From Erodium maritimum (lineage: Eukaryota > Streptophyta > Magnoliopsida > Geraniales > Geraniaceae), in the NCBI GenBank assembly GCA_963921825.1, contig OY997592.1, positions 25,051,432 to 25,115,431 on the forward strand: a stretch of DNA of 64,000 nucleotides, given 5' to 3'. Both the position numbers and the translations under genes were made by a program. Below the pieces are notes generated by a model that saw only the letters and a list, made by a program, of their open reading frames with translations, had not been told where the DNA came from and ran no database searches. Below are positions 1-12,144 of the stretch, one piece after another. Numbering within the stretch: the first letter of the stretch is position 1; the number at the start of each line of letters is the position of its first letter.

Positions 1-1871
1 TCTCCCAATCTCTTTTAGGGGTTTTGCTCTAGAGACGACCGCATTCATAGTGAATCGGGCTTCGACGAATGGTGTGGAAGGGACACCATTTTAAAAATGG
101 TACGGCATGATGCCCGCTTTGTCCTTCCTAAAGATTTGTGGTTGCGAGGCTTATGTGAAACATTTGGTTTCAACTAAGCTCGAACCAAGATCTGAGATAT
201 GCACCTTCGTGTGGTATCCCAAAGCAACAAGGGGATACTATTTCTACAATCCCAGTGAGAACATGGTGTTCGTCGCTTGGGGTGGGGTCTTTATGGAAAA
301 GAAGTTTTGTTTCCAAAGACGTCATTGGGAGGACTGTGCATCTCGAAGAAATTCAGGATGGTACAGATCTGTCTAAACCAATTGACAACCCAGTAAAAAG
401 GAGCCAGAGATTGTCGTAGAGTGAAAACCAATTCCTGTTACAATTCCGGAAGGTCCAAGGCGATTTGAAAGGGTCAATCTTCCACCTCCAAGATATGGTA
501 TCCGGAGGTGACAATGAAGTCATGGTGGATCACGATGATCCAGCCACCTTTCAAGAAGTCGTGGATGGGCCCGACTCCGAGTTATGGCTGGGAGCCATGA
601 GGGAGGAAATGCAATCCATGTCGGACAACCGAGTTTGGGAACCGGTTGATCCCATCAATGGTGTGAGGACCATCGGATGCAAATGGATCTTCAAGGTGAA
701 GATGGACATGAACAACAACCCTCTGACCTACAAAGCTCAACTGGTGGCGAAAGGTTATAGGCAGATCCAATGGATTGACTATGAGGAAACCTTCTCCCTA
801 GTGGCTATGGTCAAAATCGATCCAAATTCTTCTTGACATAACTGCGTATCATAATTACGAGATATGGCAAGTGGATGTCAAAACCGCTTTCCTAAATGGA
901 AATTTGACTGAGTACGTTTGTATGTCTCGGCCCAAAGGTTTTGACGATCCGAAGAATACGAGAAAGATTTATAAGTCGTTGAAATCCATTTATGGATTGA
1001 AACGAACTTCTCGGAGTTGGATCCTTCGTTTTGATGAAGTTGTAATTGGATTTGGCTTAATCAAGAACGAGGATGAATCTTGCGTTTATAAGAAGGCTAG
1101 TGGGAGCAAGATTACCTTTCTGGTTCTCATTGAAAACGACATCACAACCTTGCACGGGACTAAAGCTTGGTTGAGGAAGTGTTTTTCAATAAAGGACTTA
1201 GGCGATGCTTCTTATATCTTTAGGATTAAGATATGTAGAGATCGCGCCAAGAGGGTCTTGGATTTAAGTCAGGGAACCTATGTGAACAAGGCATTGAGTA
1301 GGTTCTTAATGCTCGATTCAAAGAAAGGACTCTTACCCACTAGTCATGGCATTCATCTCAGCAAGACTCAGTGTCCTAAGACACCTGATGAGCTGAAAAG
1401 GATGATGAGAATCCTATGCGCCTGGGGGCAGGATCGATCATATATGCCATGACATGTATGAGACCGGCTGTCTCGTAAGCCTTATGTTGTACCAGTAGAC
1501 ATCAGTCTAACCCGGGAAAGATGATGTTGAACTAGTCGTCGAAGGATGAGTAGACGTTAGTTTTCCAAGACAAATCCAGATGACTTTAGAAGTCAGTCAG
1601 GATATGTGTTTATGCTGCATGGCAGAGCTTTAGCTGGGAGAGCGTAAAGCAAGATACCATTGCCGAATCTACAACAGAGGCCAAGTACATGGATGCTGCA
1701 GAGGCAGCTAAGGAGGCTATGTGGATTTGGAAATTCACGGCAGGGTTGGATGTAATTAAAAACACATCCAGCCCGGTGAATCCATTTTGCGACAACACAA
1801 GAGCCATTGCGCAAGCTAAAAGCCCAGATCGCATAACAAATCCAAACATGTACTACGGCGTATCCATCTAA
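1..1871 (+). pseudogene. Copia pol remnant (integrase C-term, RT, RNase H)
   Basis: Degenerate polyprotein. Positions 1-376 read as the integrase C-terminal region, with GCEAYVKHL, KLEPRSE and GYYFYNPSE motifs. Positions 490-836 read as the RT N-terminal part (ELWLGAMREEMQS, GCKWIFKVK). Positions 871-1452 read as the RT core (QVDVKTAFLNGNL, KSIYGLK). The usual YVDD catalytic box is replaced by a sequence reading IENDI at about 1132-1143, so catalysis is very unlikely. Positions 1593-1871 read as RNase H in pieces (MDAAEAAKEAMWI). Frame changes fall near 376-465, 836 and 1452. The order and motifs are those of Ty1/Copia; family placement is firm, lineage is not. Confidence 0.88.
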
Positions 1872-2037
1872 TCAGAGAAATACTGAATTGAGGTTAAGTG
1901 AAGATAACCTATATTGCAACAGATGATAACATAGCCAACCATTTGACTAAGGTGGTGTCGCTGCCTGAACATGTTAGACATGTAAAGTCGATGGGGACAT
2001 ATTGGAGTTTAGATTGGAACTAGGGCAAGTGGGAGAT

Positions 2038-3725
2038 TGTTAGTCTTAGTGCCCATAGTTCAATCCTAAATGTCCAAATGTATATATCATCGTTAGCAAT
2101 AAAATCAAAACGGCTTTATATTACTTATGTGTTGGAGTAATATATCGATGTGTGCTCTGATCTATGCCCACCATGCGAATAGAACCATAGATTTAGATAG
2201 ATCATACTCGATGGGTCCCTAGTCAACAAAGCTTCATTAGAAGCGACTAGTATGAAAGATGGCTCTTTATGGCTTACGTTCTGTTAGTCATTGGAATGGG
2301 ATTCCGGAGTCTGATCATAGATATCATGTGGGACATGATATTGGACGACCCGCCCTGAATATGTGCCATAGATGAAGTCATGAACATATTCAGTGTCGTA
2401 GCTTGTCATGTATCCTTAGACCAAGGAGTCTTTGTGATCGCTATGTAGTCAACAACTGAGTTTGACCTGAGCCTAACGTTGTCCGTAACAGGGCTTCCAT
2501 AACAGCCAGGATTGGCTTGGGGACGGGCTACATGAGTGACACGAAAGACGGCTAAGGGATTTATCCCTCATACTGAGGTATGAGAAAGATATCGGTTCTC
2601 GGCCGCTTGATCGAGAGTGACTGAAAGAATAGCATGGCCATGCACATGATACTGGGTATCATATCTTTAGTCATCTCACATATCAAGGAACATTGATTGA
2701 GAATAATAAGGATGACGGCTCTATGCCTTATCTCAATCAGGATATCGGAGATAAAAGGATAATGACAGGGATGACGGAAAGGTTAGAATCGACAGGGTCG
2801 ATTCGTTATGCAGTGTCAGGCAATACTAAAGTATCGTTAGTTGCCACTTAAATAGGATCAAGTAAAATGGGATTTTACGTTGATCTATTGACATGCATAA
2901 ACCTAAGGGTCACACCGGAGGATGAAACTCATTGACACATTTATGGAGAATGGCCAAAAGGGAGTTGTCTCGGGACATGACCAAAACTGGGTTTTGGGTC
3001 ATGTGCCCGTAAGTGAATAGGACTTTACGGATCGAGACAAGGCTTGGAGTCTTGGGATTGATCGCGTCGGATAATGTTGGACATTTCCGGTATGGAAGGC
3101 TTGGAGGCGATGAACGAATCACGGGACCTCGTTGGAAATGGCCACGGGCCATGTTCCAAGAGGCCCATGAAAGGCCCATGCAACCAAGGCCCATGGAACT
3201 AATTAATCAAGTCTTGATTAATTAGTACTAAGCAAGCAAGACAAGGATTAAGGTGTTGGTGATTCACCACCTAACCCAATCTTGTCTTGCCATACTTTGT
3301 CCTATTTACACCTTACTTGACACCATACTTGTCCCATGCCTTTAGTTGGACAAGTATGGGTTTTGTTATGTTTAAGTCATCTTTTTTCAACATAACAAAG
3401 ACAAGACAATAATAGGAAACACAACTTCTCTCTCCCTTCCCTTGCAATTTCGGGTTTGGCAAGCTCCCACCTCCATTTTTGTGTTCTTGAGTCCTCAAAG
3501 AGAAGAACTACGTGGCTTTGATTCCCATGTGGATACGTAGGCGTCTTGGAGACTCAAGCCAATCATTCTTTACCCGGTGTTCTTGTTTTGGTAAGAACTA
3601 GTGCTGAATTTTTCTCTTGTGAATCCATTCTTTGTTAGTTGTTTCATGGTTTTAATCGTCTCTTGGTTTTCCTTGATTTTCCGCTGCGAGTTGGTTCATC
3701 TCCAACCCTACCTCGAGACCCAACA
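2038..3725 (+). repeat. Copia 3' LTR (1688 bp)
   Basis: Begins TGTTAG right after the purine tract and ends GACCCAACA (TG...CA). The boundaries are confirmed by the second copy at 29298-30972 (reverse strand), which has the same two ends and a 5-bp target duplication. The next bases here, CACGG, would be this element's 3' target duplication; the 5' one is outside the window. Short open frames inside (for example 2910-3194) occur in both copies and are not taken as genes. Confidence 0.92.
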
Positions 3726-4216
3726 CACGGCTCCAGGGCTTCTCCCTGCATGGGCCACCCATCCCGGTCCGGCTCCATCGGTGGTGTTCTGTTCTAGGGC
3801 GGCGGGTACGACCGCCACGGAACCGGGACTTCTCTCTACATGGACCACCCATCCCGGTGGTACGCTTCCATAAGCGGCATGGGCTGGTCAAGCATGACGG
3901 GCGAGGCCGGGGAGGGTTCTCCAACGACCATGGCACCCGAGGGTGCGCTTCACCGTGATGACAGCGTGAAACAGGGGGTACCATCTCTGGTGGGAGAGGA
4001 TTGGTAGCAGGCTGAGCCGGAGAGCAACTATGGAGAGGACGACAGAGATGAAGAAGACGACGGCGTGGTAGACGGCGGCAGTGGCTGAAAACCCTAATGA
4101 ATATAGAGGACCTCACCTGGAGAGAGAGAGAGCGTGATAAACTCAGGAAAGAGACTTATTATTGAATAAGATTGTGAACCGTACAAATTCCATTGAAGAA
4201 CTTAGTGCCGTGACAC
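3726..4216. other. Target DNA next to the Copia LTR, no gene assigned
   Basis: GC-rich sequence containing two imperfect copies of a roughly 36-bp segment (about 3734-3769 and 3825-3860: CTTCTCCCTGCATGGGCC versus CTTCTCTCTACATGGACC). Open frames exist on both strands (3601-3873 +, 3652-4116 -), but both run into the LTR and look compositional. A reading on the minus strand starting near 4101 resembles a leader or 5' exon, with no recognisable domain. Confidence 0.4.
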
Positions 4217-4564
4217 TTAGAGCATGTACAACAGATTGGCCCTGGGTGAGGCCCTAGCCCTGAGGCCCTTGTGCTGACTGGACAAAAGTCAGGGAGTGGG
4301 AGTGCAGAAAAGTGGGTGTTTTACAACAGAAAGGACCTCTGAGGCCCTGGGAGTGCAGAACAGTGCTGACTGGATTATTATTTGATATTTTCCTGTTTTA
4401 TTTAATTCGTTATCAGAAACCGTTTAAATTGTTTATAATTTAAACAATTTTGGAAATAAATAATTAAGGACAATCAGTAATTAATAAATAAATTTAACAC
4501 GAATATAAATGAACTTCTAATTTTATTCAACCCCTTTTAATACAACCCAAAACAAAATACAAGT

Positions 4565-6126
4565 TCAAGAATCATCGTCTGTTGGGCCGACATTTGATGG
4601 TGGGGGTTGTCGTCGAAGATCATCGATTTGGGCTTTAAGGGTGGCTATGAGTTGTCGCAGTTCGGACTTGAAAAACTTATGGTCTGCCATAGCCTCTTCG
4701 TCGTAGGAAGATGTATCCGCCCCCAACAGGGACTTGTAGGTGGCGAGGTTTGTTTCCCACTGTTGGGTTAATGTCTGTATCAGGCGATGCTTTTCTACAT
4801 GTTGTTCGCCACGTGAACGTTCAGCATCCACCCGTGAACGTTCCAGCTCGGCGAAGGCAGACATTTGGGCCGTGAGGACGGTCCCCTTCTTTGCGACCTT
4901 CGCTGCCTTCTTCCCTTGCGGTCGGCGAGGGGGACTTGGGCGGCCTCAAGGGATGGGGGTGTGTCGCTGAGAGGGACCTGAGTCCCCTCGTAGTTCTCGC
5001 TTCCTCCTCATTCTGGTGGTTGGGACTCACCACCGATATGTGTGCCCTCCTCCCCTGTGCTTGTGGGTGGGGTTGAGCTGTAAGCCCCAGCCTCATCCAA
5101 CCGCTGTCGTTGTTGGCGTTCTTGACGGCGGACATTTCCCATTGTGCCCTCATGGGAAGTGAACTTCGAGACGCCCTCGAGCCTCTCCACCCAATGATCC
5201 AGGTCGAACTTTATTGGGTGGTCTCTCACCATTTTCCCTGCCTCCTCCCACATTTCCTTCGCACGTTTCATGTGCTCTGCCTGGTTGGCGCCGCTCGGTT
5301 TCTCCTCCTTGGACCTCTTCAAATAGCCGAGGAACCTCTTTGTCTGAGAGGAACCTCTGCCCCAACGTTTCTTGATAGCTTCCCAGCGTCGCTCTGGAAT
5401 ACCTCCCTTCGAGTTGTATTTCTTCGTTACTTCGCACCAGAATGTGGTGCCGGTTTGAGAGTTTCCCTTGATGGCGTCCTTCGTAGTACTCAACCAGCAA
5501 GTTATGAGCCAATGGTCCTCCTGCTTGCTGAATGTCCGGCCCTCCGGGTCTGGTTCTTGGGGTTGGCCTCGGGGTTGGGCTCGGGCAGGGGCTCGGGCTC
5601 GTCGTTGGGAAGGTCCGGTAGAGGATGGTTGGGGGGGTTTGTACGTCGGGTAGTGGGTGCCCCTCGTAGTTGTAGAATTGGGCTGGCATCGAGAACCCTT
5701 ACGGGGGCATCCCAAACGGTGTCGTCTGGTACCCTTGTGGTACATACCAAACTGTGATCGCACCTGAAACCATGACACCATTTGATATTGTTGGGGACGG
5801 TATTGGCCTATTACAAGAAATTAATACAAAAAATTAATTAACAATGCATTAATAATATAATAAATTACTAAAAAATGAATAGAATGCATTAATATAATAC
5901 ATTACTAAAAAAATGAATAGAATGCATTAATACAATAAATTAATTAACAAAATTACGTTACATAAATAATAAGTTTGCACTTACCTGAACTCGACCCCGG
6001 TTGCGAGTTTGGGGAGTAGTCGCGATTGCTCGTTAGAATGTCTCCGAAACCTCGTGCCAGTTCGTCCTCGGTGAATCCTACTTCGTCACCAACTGAATGT
6101 ACACGAGACCCAGCATCGCCCGACAT
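4565..6126 (-). pseudogene. Harbinger ORF1, Myb/SANT-like DNA-binding protein
   Basis: In PIF/Pong/Harbinger transposons, ORF1 proteins carry a Myb/SANT-like trihelix and work with the transposase in DNA binding and nuclear import. Here exon 1 runs 6126 to 5985 (ATG, then MSGDAGSRV) and ends at a good donor (CAG|GTAAGT). The acceptor is at 5764. The core (GRTFSKQEDHWLITCWLS, ERRWEAIKKRW) is at about 5540-5240. The C-terminal coiled part (MSAFAELERSR to the stop) is at 4864-4565. Exon 2 has an in-frame TAA after FGMPP, and at least two frame changes: before the Myb core, and between the GGESQPPE stop and MSAFAELE. It is therefore broken, but every part is in order. Confidence 0.82.
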
Positions 6127-6232
6127 TTTTCACGCGAATAATTGAAACGAGAGAGGAGAATTTGGGAAGATGAGAGTGAAGTTGGAGAGTGAAAGTATAG
6201 AGTGGTGTGGAAAAAATGAGAGTGAAGATGGG

Positions 6233-6240
6233 TATTTATA
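6233..6240 (-). promoter_or_regulatory. Putative TATA box of Harbinger ORF1
   Basis: TATAAATA on the minus strand, about 107 bp upstream of the ORF1 ATG (6126). The same octamer stands about 70 bp upstream of the transposase start in the related element at 20089-21920, in a matching context. Assigned from motif and position only. Confidence 0.5.
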
Positions 6241-7744
6241 GGGTTTGTTTTTGCTGATTTTTGAATTAAAAAAATATATATAGTCGTTTGTTACCGTTGC
6301 CAACGGTCGGCCACGTGGCGCAGCCACAGGCTGCCAGCGCAGCGAGGGCGCGCGGAGAGCGGGAGCGGCCAGCGGCCAGCGAACGGGGCACGCGGAACGC
6401 GGAGCGGGGGGCGGGAGCGCGTTTTTCGGCCTCCACAGCGGGACGGCCCGCGTGCCGCGGTCCTCGCGCGCGCGGAGTGGGGCGCGGGTCCGACCCATTG
6501 TACATGCTCTTAACGCCCTTTGGACAGGGTCACCATTAACCGGATACAGACCCGCCTCAGTACACTTGAACAACAGTAAAACCTAGCATCTTTTAAAAAA
6601 AAACAGTAAAACCTAGCAACGGAACGGAAAAGAACTGAACAGAGAGAGAGAGAGTCGATTCAGGAAGATGACTTTGTGTTTCTGAAGATAACGGACGCCA
6701 TTGTTGCTATGAATGAGAAAGTCAACCTCATGGGCGACAATAGCGAGTATGGTGTCCCCAACAATAGCAACGGAACCGGTATGCATGCCTTCCTTTTTCT
6801 CGACACTTTACAGATTAAGTCTGTACCTTTGTTACCGATTAATGTAACAAACATTTGTAGATTGAGGTACAATCTATTGTGATGTACAATCTCTGGAATG
6901 TAATTTCTCATTTCTAATATTTGTACATTTGTGTAGCTTGTGTTTCATGATACAGTATAAGCAAATATCTATAGGTTTCATTGTATTGGTTTAACTTCTT
7001 TTAGTCTGCTTAGTGGCCGGCTATGTATGATTTCTTTGCAGATTGGTTTTCTAAACTAAAAATAGATGTAATATACAATGGAACATTATTAAAATATTTT
7101 CAAGTGCTTCCTGCAAAGTCTGTAATAATTGCTTCCATATCTACATATTCTGTTTTTGATAGCTGATGATAATAATATTGACAGTTGTGTGTGATATCTG
7201 TGCAATTGGTATTTGGCATGCATAGTAAAAGCTGGTATGTATCTCACTTCAGATTAGAATACATGAGCAGCCTGTAAATGCTGTTTTCAACAAGAAGATT
7301 TCTTCTTTCTCTGTGTAGGGAAAACATGGGAAATATTTTCATCCTTACCAAGTTTCTTCAAGATTTTACCGAAGAAACAGGACAGGAAGTTTATAGGAGG
7401 CCTGAGAAAATGGGTAGATGATATTAAGATTGATGAAGCTACATGTTAACGTGCATAAAATTCAAATGAACACACAAATTCTTACATCAGTCATACTAAT
7501 CCTCGCAGCTTCAACAAATTATGTGTGTGTAGCTATTATTAATATTTTATAAACATGAGATGCTTGGTGTGACAATTGCGGTTCTGTACAATTTCTAGCC
7601 ATCAGCTCTCCTTAAAAAATTCAAAGATTCAAATTTGTTACTTATTCTCATTAAGGCCAAATTATGCTTTTGTGTATAGATCCTAAGGAATTCATGCTAC
7701 TTAGAGAGATCAAGGAAGGGAAAGGCAACAATTTGATCTGCAAG

Positions 7745-8510
7745 GTAATTTGGAAAAATCAAATAACCTCCTCAAACAATGTATCACTGTTTAAGTAATT
7801 TCGTACTTATGGAGGCGCATATGGTGCCTCATTTGTTCAAACCCCATCACAATAGATGTGTCCTTGAGGTGTGTCTCAGTCAACTTTCATCTATATTGCA
7901 TCCGTCTATTTCAAATCGAATAATTTCATTATGTATTAGGAAAGAAACATACCTTTGCTACTCATTATACTTGTAAAAAAGCATCTGCAGTATTTCCATT
8001 TTGATGTTCAAGTGTTTCTCAACTGTTGAATTTGTATAAAGGACAAGTTAATCTGGTAGAATGAAGCTGGGTAATAACGCTAAAAGCAGTTTTTCATAAA
8101 CAATAAGACGATCATCATGAACTTTTTGATTAAATAGACATATTTTATGTCAAATTTGAAATACTTTATTATAGAAATTAGATTTTCACACACACAATAC
8201 AGTATAAAGTTTTTACCACCGTACATTATAATACAGAAATGTAAGGACTGTGAATACTCTTTATTAGTACTACCACTTTACTGGGTAATTGGGTTTGCAC
8301 CCTTGTCAATGTTTTTTTTAGCTCAACCCACTAAGCAAAAGGATTATTATTATCTTCTTAGCACTCCAAAATTAAGTGCATGACATTCTGAGTAAGAAGA
8401 ATCTTAGAAATAAAGAGATAGGCACCTTTTCTAGAGTAATGTTAGCATAACTTTATATTTAGGAAGAAAATGAACTTTTATGAACCAAATTGGGGAATAT
8501 CAATCATGAG
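7745..8510. other. POT1 intron 3, left part
   Basis: AT-rich intron sequence after the donor at 7745. I see no gene and no element with clear ends up to the hAT-like insertion at 8511. Confidence 0.5.
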
Positions 8511-9386
8511 CAATGTTGCAGAAATCGTCCGATGCGCTGCCTATGCCTGAATTTCTTCTTCCGCCATTTGTTTTAGTCAAGCCGGCGGAAAAAGGAAGTC
8601 ATCCGATTTTCAGGCACGACGAGTTGTTCGTCGTCTCTGCTCGCTGTTCCTGTCTCAATCCATGACGAAGAGAAGGTCTCGATCCACGACATAGAGAGAA
8701 GAAGGTGAGATGTTGAAGGATCATATTTGAAAAGAGGAGAAGGAGAGGTTGAAGACGAAGAAGAGAAGAGGAAAGGTTGAAGAAGAGAAGAAAACGTGTA
8801 GGATTGGGAATGGGAATCGTCAGAGTGTAAGGGTGAAATAAGAGTTAAGATTTTACTTGTCAATTGGGTGTAAAATCAATACTAAAAATGAGCTTAGATG
8901 AATTGGGCTTAAGATCAATTTAAGGCGTATTAATTTGGTTTTGTCGCTACTAAATGATGATAATAGTTACTTGCTAAAAACTACAAAAAGTTTTGTCCAC
9001 ATGCTGAAAACTACACTGAGTTTAAAAGTGGACAAAAATATACAATACGTATTGTCCACAATCTTTTGTTACAATTAATGAACATAATATTATGTTCTGT
9101 TAACCCCTGCAGGATATGTAACGTGGACAAAACATATGGGTCAATACGTAACGGAACAGAAGTATGCCTGTGGACAATACTTATTGTATGTTTTTGTCCA
9201 CTTTTAAACTCTGTGTAGTTTTAAGCATGTGGACATAACTTTTTGTAGTTTTTAGCAATTAACCCGATAATAATAATATATAATTATTATTAATTAAAAA
9301 TAGAAAAATACTATTTCGATTAATCCCCTGACTAGTTCTCATAGGCTCTAGCCGCCAACTAGCGCCTAGTGTTTTTTACAACCTTG
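8511..9386. mobile_element. hAT-like non-autonomous DNA transposon (876 bp)
   Basis: Ends CAATGTTGCAG (8511 on) and, on the other strand from 9386, CAAGGTTGTAAAA. Flanking octamers ATCATGAG (8503-8510) and ATCATGCG (9387-9394) match at 7 of 8 positions, the size of a hAT target duplication. Inside the left end GCGCTGCCTATGCC and inside the right end GCCAACTAGCGCCTAG look like diverged subterminal repeats. No transposase frame. It is interrupted by the Mutator-type MITE at 8965-9265. The superfamily call rests on duplication size and end sequence only. Confidence 0.5.
8965..9265. mobile_element. Mutator-like MITE inside the hAT-like element
   Basis: Inverted ends of about 75 bp (GTTACTTGCTAAAAACTAC on the left, GTAGTTTTTAGCAATTAAC on the right), with TTTTGTCCACATGCTG-type subterminal sequence on both sides. 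Flanks GATGATAAT and GATAATAAT resemble a 9-bp target duplication (8 of 9). It belongs to the same group as the outer shell of the nest at 54803-57668, which shares the GAACATAA(C/T)ATTATGTT core. Confidence 0.75.
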
Positions 9387-10731
9387 ATCATGCGTTCACT
9401 CCTAAACTTCAAACATTGCAAAAGAAGTGCACGTTGGGTAAATAGTCATTTTCCTTACATAAAGGGTAAACAAAGACATGATAGTTCAAGGGATGAAATC
9501 ATTAAACTCCTAACTAGAGGTTAAAACAAAAGAAAATGTAGTCCAAGGGGTGCAAAACCATATTACCCTACTTTATTATATACTGAAATGAATTTTCTAG
9601 AAATAGAGATTCAGTGCAGCATCAAGATATATGACATGCCTTCTAATTTGAACTTTGTTTGCAACGAGACGCCTTGCTTAATAATTATGAAGCTGCTTAG
9701 TTTTTTCTTCATCTACGACTACGTGGGTAATACACATACACATATATGGCGAGAATTTCTGAGGAAGTTTACAAGATAAAGCAAACTACAGCTGCAGCCT
9801 AAAGCCAAGCTAACAAAATAATAGCTTAATGATATATTATAATGAACAAATATTTAAGAGCAGAGCCAAGATACAAATACAAATCCTCATACAAGCTCAG
9901 CTTGTTTATCAATGAACCGTGTGAATGACATTAAGATTCCACCCATTGAGGATATTAACTTGCCGACTAATAAACCGTCTTTATAGTTATAGCCAAGATA
10001 GGATGTATTGACATTGTTGGCTCTATCAACAAGCAAACAGAAGAACAATCTAACAACATCAATAAATGCATCAAATCGGTTCTGAAAACAAAAGCAACAG
10101 GAAAACCAAGTGAAAACACAAATTAGAGCAATGAAAAAAATTATGATTAGGCTTAACTCATATAATTGGTTATTCATAGCTTTTAGGTTAGAGCTTCTAT
10201 AGTGATTAGGATATTAAACAAAATAAATCAAAATTAGTTAGGGTGCTTTGTAGTTAAAACAAATTCTTATGTTGACACTAAAAATCGATGAGGTAGTACA
10301 CTAATACTCTTTGTAAACTTCATTCTCTATTCCACTTTATAGTATGCAAAGATTGGGAAACTATGATGAAAATTCTTCATCTTTAGTGCTCCTGATTTAC
10401 AAGACCTTAATTAAGTTTCATCATGTAGATTGAGGCTGTTAGTATGACTACTCTTCATTTAGAGTAATATGCACTCGAAATAGAGAGGAAGAAGGACAAG
10501 CAATAAAGAACAAGACACACCGCCAACAAATCTATTTTTAGTATTAGTGATGGATATGATGATTCTTAGTCTTATTATTTTATGGTCAGCTATATGTTAT
10601 GAACTCTGAATAATTAATTTTGGTGCCTTTTAAAGCAATGTTATGAAATGATTCATCTGTTGCATCTAATCTGAAATAGGGTAATACTAGCTTAGGATGT
10701 TACTTGTTCATTTATTCTAACATTTTTCTTA
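9387..10731. other. POT1 intron 3, right part
   Basis: AT-rich intron sequence running to the acceptor before exon 4 at 10761. Short open frames (9588-9779 +, 9887-10177 -) have no recognisable content. No element ends seen. Confidence 0.45.
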
Positions 10732-11093
10732 ATTTTCATAATTTGTTTGGCCTTGTTAAGGTACTTCATATCTGTAATGTGTCAGAAGAGAAGCAAATAG
10801 CCTTTATCTGGGATGGAACAGATACCCCCCCTATCAGTATTCAATCAAAGTAAGCTCAGGATTTATTACTTTCTTTTATTTTTTCATTTTTCTATTTCAA
10901 GTTCTTTGATTGAAAGCTCACCTAGTGGGAATAGGACAAACTATTTCATGTATGTGATGCCTGTACATCATAAACTGATAAAAGTATCTGGGTATTATTC
11001 TATTTTGGTACACAGTTGATTGATTTTCCCGATAACTTTAGCACATTGATGTATTCTGGTTTGAAATGTTTTATTTCGAGTGTATAAATAGTA

Positions 11094-11360
11094 TGTTGAA
11101 CTAATTATTAATATTTATGTATGAAGTATGTGCATACAATCAATCTAACCATATATTAAACTAATCCCAGATAAAGGCTATTTGCTCCTCTTCTGACACA
11201 TTACAGATATGAAGTACCTTAACTAGGCCAAACAAATTATGAAAATAGTATGAACTAATTATTAATATTTATGTATAAAGTATGTGCATACAAAAAGTAG
11301 ATATTGCTCGTTGTGTGTTTAAGACGCATACAATCAATCTAACCATATATTTAACTAATC
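11094..11360. repeat. Inverted copy of POT1 exon 4 between direct repeats
   Basis: Positions 11164-11246 are the reverse complement of 10732-10814 (intron end plus most of exon 4), with one change visible (AACTAGGCC for the complement of GGCCTTGTT). The inverted copy lies between two copies of a segment beginning GAACTAATTATTAATATT (about 11098 and 11253). A second repeated piece, ATACAATCAATCTAACCATA, is at 11134 and 11328. The whole rearrangement sits in the intron between exons 4 and 5. Confidence 0.9.
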
Positions 11361-12144
11361 CTATCCTATATAACTCTGACCATCCGGGCTACAATAAATT
11401 CTCTTCTTGAAGAACTGTGCCTATTCATGAAGTTTTTTTCTTCTTGTCTGTATCAAATGTACTTTATGGTTTGCGTATTTTGAACAATAATCTTGAAAAA
11501 CTATGAAAAGCAGGCTAGAAGATGAGATGGTTAACTCACTTCCTTTACGGTTCGAAGCCTTGCCTTTGTCGAGAGATACATTGTGCACATTTCCTGTTAC
11601 TGGTACTATCTTAAGGGTGATTGTTAACACTAGAAAAAAGATGTGTCGCCACCACAGTGGTATTTGGCTGAAGTTTGTCAACTTAACATGTGAAATAAGT
11701 AGTGGATTATGGCATGGTAAGTTGACAAAGTCCACTAAAGTCGGATATTTGAAGAAAGACCAACGCATCATGATAGAAGAGCTCAAAAGGTTATTGTTAC
11801 TTTTAGTTTATTAATAATCAAATATGTTTTTCTTACTCCGCATGTTTTATTACCTTAAATCAGGTCATATGCGGCCCGGGTATTATCAAATTGGGACCGG
11901 ATGTCATCTTGGGCCTTTCCCTGGCCTTTGCGTATCACAGGTTTTCACTGCGTTTTTTTCATTTCTACTTTATCATTGTTCAGGTTTTCTCTTGATTTAA
12001 TGTTTTTATTCAAACTGTAGTTTGATCTCCAATATCTGGAATTTCACAATGACTATGACCTGTACTTGTGTTCTTTCTCCCGCAGAGGTTGAAAATGATG
12101 ATGTGCCAATTGTCACGTTAATGGAAGTTCTCACATCTTCAGAG

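Larger units (their letters stand above)
1..3725 (+). mobile_element. Ty1/Copia retrotransposon, 3' part (integrase end to 3' LTR)
   Basis: The 3' portion of a Copia element that starts left of the window. The order is integrase C-terminal region, reverse transcriptase, RNase H, purine-rich tract and LTR, as in Copia. A purine-rich tract (GGGCAAGTGGGAGAT, ending at 2037) lies directly before the LTR. The interior carries many stops and frameshifts. The LTR is nearly identical to the solo LTR at 29298-30972, so the family was active more recently than the state of this pol suggests. Confidence 0.9.
4220..6509 (-). mobile_element. PIF/Harbinger element carrying only ORF1
   Basis: Terminal inverted repeats GAGCATGTACAA (4220-4231) and TTGTACATGCTC (6498-6509), flanked by the 3-bp duplication TTA (4217-4219 and 6510-6512) typical of PIF/Harbinger. 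The interior encodes a Myb/SANT-like ORF1 product on the minus strand. No transposase reading frame was found. A GC-rich zone (about 6300-6490) lies between promoter and right end. The ends, AT-rich left arm and promoter region match those of the transposase-only element at 20089-21920. Confidence 0.9.

Noticed and set aside
2910-3194. 94-codon frame, identical to 29829-30113
   Set aside because: Present in both copies because it is part of the same LTR. It is open on both strands (3013-3225 also), has no domain, and identity follows from LTR identity.
3652-4116. 154-codon minus-strand frame rich in Arg/Pro
   Set aside because: Runs into the Copia LTR and contains an imperfect internal duplication. 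No domain and no neighbouring exons recognised.
5110-5757. 215-codon + strand frame
   Set aside because: Antisense of the Harbinger ORF1 Myb-like region, which has the supported reading on the minus strand.
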